From assembly GCA_020063185.1 (NCBI GenBank), contig JAGUUY010000051.1, forward strand, positions 1 to 40,217: DNA of 40,217 nucleotides. Reading direction: 5' to 3'. Under the pieces are notes generated by a model. That model ran no database searches and was not told where the DNA came from. It worked only from the letters and a program-made list of their open reading frames with translations. The stretch is from Bacillota bacterium (GTDB lineage: Bacteria > Bacillota > Desulfotomaculia > Desulfotomaculales > Ammonificaceae). Shown here piece after piece: positions 35,451 through 40,217 of the stretch; the first letter of the stretch is position 1, and each line of letters opens with the position of its first letter. Made by a program: the position numbers and the translations under genes.

Positions 35451-36785
35451 TTATTCGAGGCGTGTCGTAATATTCCTTCTCTCAATGTCACTTTTTTCTC
35501 CAAAAGGCAAGCCGGAACCAACACTGTTACTACGTTCGATATCCGCGCCCAAACCGATAAGTCTTTGTTCAAAATCCTTATAACCGCGGTCAATAAGATC
35601 GGCGCCGCTTACCTCCGTTTCACCCTCGGCGAGCAACCCCGCGACCACCAGGCCCGCACCCGCTCGCAGATCCGTCGCCCGTACCTGGGCGCCGAACAGC
35701 CGGGACACCCCCTCGATAATCGCCACCCGGCCCTCAACCTTAATCCGCGCTCCCATGCGGCGATACTCTTGCGCTACCTGGAAGCGGCTTTCGTAAATAT
35801 TCTCTACAATCACACTGGTCCCCGGCGTGACGCTTAGCAAGGCCATAAGCTGCGATTGCATATCGGTCGGGAAACCCGGATAAGGCATTGTCTTAACGTT
35901 AACGGGGTGTAACGGCTCATCTCTGCTTTCCACCAGGAGGGTTTCTTCGCCCTCAATAATCTCCGCCCCCGCCTCCCGCAGTTTGGCCGTTAGCGGTTGG
36001 ATATGCCGCGGAATGACCCCTTCAATCTCCACTTTTCCCCCGGTGGCTACGGCAGCCGTTATGAAAGTACCCGCCTCGATCCGGTCCGGAATAACGCTGT
36101 ATTGGACGCTGCGGCCAAGTTCTTTCACGCCCTCGATGCGGATCACATCGGTACCGGCGCCAAAAATCCGGGCGCCCAGCCCGTTGAGGAAATTTGCCAG
36201 GTCTACAACTTCAGGTTCCTTAGCCGCGTTTTCGATCAGGGTCTGTCCCTCCGCAAGGCAAGCAGCCATCATAATGTTTTCCGTGGCGCCTACGCTCGGA
36301 AAATCAAGGTATACCTGGGCTCCTTTCAAGCGCGAAGCCCGAGCGAAAACATAACCCTTATCCAGACTTAACGTCGCCCCCATTGCGCTCAGCCCCTTAA
36401 AATGCAAGTCCATCGGCCTTGCCCCGATGTTACATCCGCCGGGCAGGGGAATACGTACGTCGCCGCATCGCGCAAGCATCGGGCCAAGAAGAAGGTTGGA
36501 AGCCCGCAGTTTTTTTACCAGTTCATAAGGAGCTTCCCGCATATTAATCGCGGGCACACTTATGGCAAGCGTGTCTGCTTTTCGCCAGGCAACCCGCACA
36601 CCAAGATGGGTGATTACCTGGATGATATGCCTGACGTCGCTTATGTCAGGGACATTATCAATAACCACGTTGTCTTTGGCCAGAATCACACCACAAAGCA
36701 TGGCTAAAGCGGCGTTTTTTGCGCCGTTTATCCGTACCCGTCCCTTAAGCGGCCGGCCGCCGTGAACAATTATTTTGGGGAACAA
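35451..36785 (-). CDS. murA: UDP-N-acetylglucosamine 1-carboxyvinyltransferase
   Basis: IIVHGGRPLKGRVRINGAKNAALAML, RASNLLLGPMLAR, PLPGGCNIGARPMDLH (catalytic Cys), PTDMQSQLMALL. Confidence 0.96.
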   Translation of the reverse strand: MFPKIIVHGGRPLKGRVRINGAKNAALAMLCGVILAKDNVVIDNVPDISDVRHIIQVITHLGVRVAWRKADTLAISVPAINMREAPYELVKKLRASNLLLGPMLARCGDVRIPLPGGCNIGARPMDLHFKGLSAMGATLSLDKGYVFARASRLKGAQVYLDFPSVGATENIMMAACLAEGQTLIENAAKEPEVVDLANFLNGLGARIFGAGTDVIRIEGVKELGRSVQYSVIPDRIEAGTFITAAVATGGKVEIEGVIPRHIQPLTAKLREAGAEIIEGEETLLVESRDEPLHPVNVKTMPYPGFPTDMQSQLMALLSVTPGTSVIVENIYESRFQVAQEYRRMGARIKVEGRVAIIEGVSRLFGAQVRATDLRAGAGLVVAGLLAEGETEVSGADLIDRGYKDFEQRLIGLGADIERSNSVGSGLPFGEKSDIERRNITTRLE

Positions 36786-36889
36786 ATATTTTCCTCCGTT
36801 CGGTTAAAATACGCCGGGACCATTTTTTTCTGGCATAAACCTCTTTCTCCGGATTCGGACTTAACAATAAATGTTTCCGTCACTCTACC

Positions 36890-37753
36890 TTAGTCCACCC
36901 ATTGCAGCCAATTCGCCTCGAACTCGTCCATACCGAAACCAAGATGCCTCTTCAACGCCTGGTTGAACGAAAACCCTTCCGCCAGATCTGAAAGCATGGC
37001 GGACATAAGTCCTCCGCCGCCTTGCTGGTTAAGGTACCGCACCATTAAAAGGGATTGGTAATACGCCGTTTGCTGGTCCGGTAAGGAATCAAAGTTTTCG
37101 AGCGCCGTAAAGGAATACCACCCTAGAATGCTCTCCGGAGGTTCAAAAGTGAATCCGGTCAACCGCTGCTCGATTTCTTGCGCCAGGCCTTCCGTCAGCC
37201 ACCGCGGATAATTGCTGCGGGTTTGGTAATCGACCATCAGGTGGGCCGCTTCATGGACGATCGGCCCGGTCCTGAAAAAAATCTCCTCAATATCCGCGTC
37301 GGTTTCAAGGATCCATGCTTTAGGGCTTAAGACCCGGATTGTCCCGGCCCAGTAAACCCCCATCGTGCCTTCATCAGCAGGCCAGCCGAAAAACCTGTTT
37401 AACTCGCGCTGTTCCCGGTAGACGATCACCGGCACCCGTCTCGTCAACTCGATCCCGAACTCTGTCGCGACGCGCGGCAAAAACCGCTCCGCCGCCGCCT
37501 GGACAATTTTCGCCGCCTCTTCCTCGCCTCCCGGATAATAGACGATAGAGTACCTGCCGTAAAGCCTTTCCGAACCGACATGCTGAACGGAAACCAGACC
37601 TCTATTAATCTCCCGCAGGAACCAAACGATATGCATTCTGGCAAAAGAGGGAACTCTTAACAGGAAAAACCCGACAATGATAATTGATAACACTAGAAGG
37701 CTCTTCGGCCGGAACCATGTTAGGTGGCGCCTCGGTATTGTGTTTAATGCCAA
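36890..37753 (-). CDS. Peptidase MA-like metallopeptidase, membrane-anchored
   Basis: N-terminal TM, GPIVHEAAHLMVDYQTRSNYPRWLTEGLAQEIE (HExxH-like). Confidence 0.82.
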   Translation of the reverse strand: MALNTIPRRHLTWFRPKSLLVLSIIIVGFFLLRVPSFARMHIVWFLREINRGLVSVQHVGSERLYGRYSIVYYPGGEEEAAKIVQAAAERFLPRVATEFGIELTRRVPVIVYREQRELNRFFGWPADEGTMGVYWAGTIRVLSPKAWILETDADIEEIFFRTGPIVHEAAHLMVDYQTRSNYPRWLTEGLAQEIEQRLTGFTFEPPESILGWYSFTALENFDSLPDQQTAYYQSLLMVRYLNQQGGGGLMSAMLSDLAEGFSFNQALKRHLGFGMDEFEANWLQWVD

Positions 37754-37834
37754 ATCAGGCCCTTCCCTTCTCGTTAATTAATTATAAGAAAGGCTGACTG
37801 GCATTAATAGTGGTAATTATGAGAAAAGGTTTCG

Positions 37835-38416
37835 CTAATCTTGTTTTACCGGCTGACTCTCCCCTTCGCGCGACCAATCCCGTATCAATTCCTGGGCCTC
37901 TTCCACCTCCCGGCCGGTCTTGGCAAGCGAGACGAAACGCCTGAGGTCCGCGACCGCACCGGCATAGTCCTCATTGCCGTAAGCTCGGATAAGTCCGCGA
38001 TAGTACAGCGCCTTCTGGTGGTCCGGCGCTTTTTCCAAGATGGCTTCCACCTGCAACAGCGCTTCCGGATAATTGTCCGCCATGAAATACTGTTCAACAA
38101 GACCCAATCGTGCCGCCGCATTTTCCGGCGCCACGTTCAGAACTTTTTGATAGGCCTGGATCGCGTTATTCACATCGCCGCTTTCCGCACAGCGTCCGGC
38201 TATGGAAAGAAGGGTGGCGATGTCTTTTTGCTTTTCGGCCTTTTCCAGTTGGAAGGTTACAGGATCATCCCGGTTCTCCGTCTTTTCCCGTACGGGTTCG
38301 TCCGGCAGGGATGTCCAAATTACGGACGAGCCCACAAGTCCGATGCCCAGCGTAACGACCAGCACCCAAAAAACCGCCTTGATAAACTTCTTTCTGGTTT
38401 TAAACGAAAGAAACAA
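37835..38416 (-). CDS. Membrane-anchored tetratricopeptide repeat protein
   Basis: N-terminal TM and TPR-like repeats (GDVNNAIQAYQKVLNVAPENAAARLGL..., NYPEALLQVEAILEKAPDHQKALYYRGLI). Confidence 0.85.
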   Translation of the reverse strand: MFLSFKTRKKFIKAVFWVLVVTLGIGLVGSSVIWTSLPDEPVREKTENRDDPVTFQLEKAEKQKDIATLLSIAGRCAESGDVNNAIQAYQKVLNVAPENAAARLGLVEQYFMADNYPEALLQVEAILEKAPDHQKALYYRGLIRAYGNEDYAGAVADLRRFVSLAKTGREVEEAQELIRDWSREGESQPVKQD

Positions 38417-38436
38417 CCTTCATACCTCCAGGTATT

Positions 38437-38562
38437 AGCTGATACTGATGGCCCAGCACTCAGCGTAGCTTTTGAACTTCGAAGGAGAGACCTTCATTAG
38501 CCTAATGAAATGGTAGCCTTTAAACCTCAAGCACTATACTGAGTGCTGGGTGGGGTCCGTTC
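38437..38562. repeat. TIR element copy B (MITE-like), core 38452-38550
   Basis: Same 12-bp terminal inverted repeats as copy A and closely similar interior. Confidence 0.85.
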
Positions 38563-38608
38563 TAAGTTCTAAGTCAAGCTCAGACGGATACACCTTTAGG
38601 GTCTGTTC
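38553..38608. repeat. GGGTCC-GTTCTAA-GTTCTAA-GTCAAGC-19 nt-GGGTCT module
   Basis: GGGTCNGTTC at 38553 and 38599. Confidence 0.75.
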
Positions 38609-38662
38609 ACGGTTTGGGGTTCCTTAACTTCGAACCGACCCTTTCTTCATTTAGCATTAGCT

Positions 38663-38743
38663 GAACTGTGAACTTCGAACTGACCCGTAATTCGCGCCGC
38701 ATTGGCTTGAACTTCGACTCTCGACTTTCGACTCGTGACTTAT
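38663..38743. repeat. Two period-7 arrays: GAACT at 38663/38670/38677 and GA(A/C)CT-type at 38709/38716/38723/38730/38737
   Basis: Counted directly from sequence. Confidence 0.8.
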
Positions 38744-38844
38744 TTTCAAGACAGAAGCCTGAATTCAGAACAGTAGAACAAGAACCAGGATAACCGTAAT
38801 AAGTATACCATAACACGGAGCTACCGGAGCCCGCGCCGTAAATA

Positions 38845-38867
38845 AAAAATCTGGCTATACAGCCAGA
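38845..38867 (-). terminator. Rho-independent terminator downstream of the M23 gene
   Basis: TCTGGCT-ATAC-AGCCAGA followed on the minus strand by TTTTTTATT. Confidence 0.75.
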
Positions 38868-38896
38868 CGTTTTTAACACTTTTATTAATCAGCCGG

Positions 38897-40217
38897 CTAA
38901 AGGTAATTTAACGGGTTGCGCGGTGCGCCGTTTACCAGCACCTCGAAATGCAGGTGCGGCCCGGTCGAGTTTCCGGTCGAACCCACCCGGCCGATATTCT
39001 GACCGCGCCCCACAACCTCACCGATACCGACATTGATGCTGGAAAGGTGCGCGTACCGGGTAACCACACCGTCGCCGTGGTCTATTTCAACCGTACGCCC
39101 ATACCCTCCGTTCCACCCCGCCCGCACGACCGTACCCGCGCCGGCGCTGCCCACGACGGTACCGTGCCCGGCGCCGATGTCCAACCCGGTGTGCATCCGA
39201 CCCCAGCGCATACCGTAGCCGGAAAGGATGGGGCCGGAGATCGGCCAGCCGAGATTGGCCCGTCCCTGGCCGCGGGAGGCCAGAAGGTACTGGCTTCCAC
39301 GCCGCTCGATTTGCTTTTCGGGCGCGTTCACTTGACGTGTGCTAAGCAATTCGCGGTTTATTTCCACGCCGTTATGCACCGTTACACGATATGTTATTTC
39401 CTTCGTGCCCGGTTTGCCGGCCTTAACGACTTTCACCTGCCCGCTGCGCAGGCTGCTGTCATATTGCACTTCGCGGGGAAAAGGAATCGGCTCCTCTTTC
39501 ATGGTTTCAAAAACCTGGACAACCGTTAAAACCGGCTTTTCCCTGCGGAGCGCGATAATCTGTCCGATCGCAAGCCGGTCGGGATTCAACAACGGATTGG
39601 CCGCAATAATGTCCTCCAGGGTGACTTGTTCCGCGGCCGCGATGTCCCACAACGTGTCCCCGTCTTTAACCGTATAGCGCCAATTTTCCTCTATCCCTTT
39701 GCGGACGGCGGTTAAAGCCTCCTCCATACCGGTAATACGGTCCACAGGGACCTTTTTTACCACCACGTCAACCTTTCCGTCGAAAGATAACGGCGCATCG
39801 GGGTTTACGGTGTACATCCGCCGGACGGAATCAAGAAAAGCGTGCGCGGTTGCTTTGTTTTTGAAATAAAACCGTTCTTCGCCGTCGACACGCACCACGG
39901 CGGCCGACGTGTATAGATGTAGGGCGTTTATCAGCCTGCGCTCCAATTCCCCCGCGGTCAACAGCCTGTCATGGACGCCCCTTACACTCCGGTAGGCAAT
40001 GTTCTCCTGTAGGGTAACGGCCTGCCCCAGGGTGTCTTCTTGCGCACGCTGTATCTTTCCGACTACCTCTTCGGCGACGCCCCGTTTTGCGACGATACCC
40101 ACGGGCGTTTCGTTGACCGTTACCATGCACCGGGTAGTGGCGGACAACAACACGATCAGGCAAAAAACAACAGCAGCTCCCACCACGCAAAGCTGCTCTT
40201 TAAACTCACGCGACCAA
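38897..40217 (-). CDS. M23 peptidoglycan endopeptidase with LysM and G5 domains (N-terminus probably beyond the window)
   Basis: LysM YTVKDGDTLWDIAAAEQVTLEDIIAANPLLNPDRLAIGQII, G5-like, M23 HTGLDIGAGHGTVV...VEIDHGDGVVTRYAHLS...GPHLHFEVLVNG; frame stays open to the right edge. Confidence 0.93.
   Translation of the reverse strand, partial: WSREFKEQLCVVGAAVVFCLIVLLSATTRCMVTVNETPVGIVAKRGVAEEVVGKIQRAQEDTLGQAVTLQENIAYRSVRGVHDRLLTAGELERRLINALHLYTSAAVVRVDGEERFYFKNKATAHAFLDSVRRMYTVNPDAPLSFDGKVDVVVKKVPVDRITGMEEALTAVRKGIEENWRYTVKDGDTLWDIAAAEQVTLEDIIAANPLLNPDRLAIGQIIALRREKPVLTVVQVFETMKEEPIPFPREVQYDSSLRSGQVKVVKAGKPGTKEITYRVTVHNGVEINRELLSTRQVNAPEKQIERRGSQYLLASRGQGRANLGWPISGPILSGYGMRWGRMHTGLDIGAGHGTVVGSAGAGTVVRAGWNGGYGRTVEIDHGDGVVTRYAHLSSINVGIGEVVGRGQNIGRVGSTGNSTGPHLHFEVLVNGAPRNPLNYL

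Overview
The window is a dense, almost entirely minus-strand bacterial segment. Gene content (sleB-ypeB spore germination pair, YlmC/YmxH-type PRC-barrel protein, csaB, LCP protein, dsrC-dsrK-dsrM) suggests a spore-forming, Gram-positive, sulfite/sulfate-reducer-like Firmicute (Desulfotomaculum/Peptococcaceae type). That taxonomic guess is inference. Main blocks: (1) comF, a GAF-GGDEF protein, metK, a PRC-barrel protein, a phosphohexomutase and a DUF421 protein; (2) a cell-envelope glycan/secondary-wall-polymer locus at about 7.3-20.8 kb (galE-like, galU, wecA-like, fabZ, LCP, DUF4330, UDP-sugar dehydrogenase, glycosyltransferases, O-antigen ligase-like, csaB, tagA/wecG-like); (3) a MarR-headed efflux operon; (4) ctaB, ypeB-sleB, endonuclease V, cutA; (5) a cobyrinate a,c-diamide synthase-like gene (possibly dsrN), dsrC, dsrK, dsrM and two tandem ferredoxins; (6) murA, a peptidase MA-like protein, a TPR protein and an M23/LysM/G5 protein that runs off the right edge. 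The most unusual material is intergenic: a family of exactly 7-bp-periodic arrays whose sequence differs from locus to locus, often touching or entering stop codons; a recurring GGGTCN-(heptamer)n-19 nt-GGGTCN module; two ~100-bp terminal-inverted-repeat elements with a compensatory base-pair change in an internal hairpin, plus a solo hairpin of the same arms; and a cluster of four DnaA boxes at the left end. No tRNA, rRNA, CRISPR array or transposase gene was seen.
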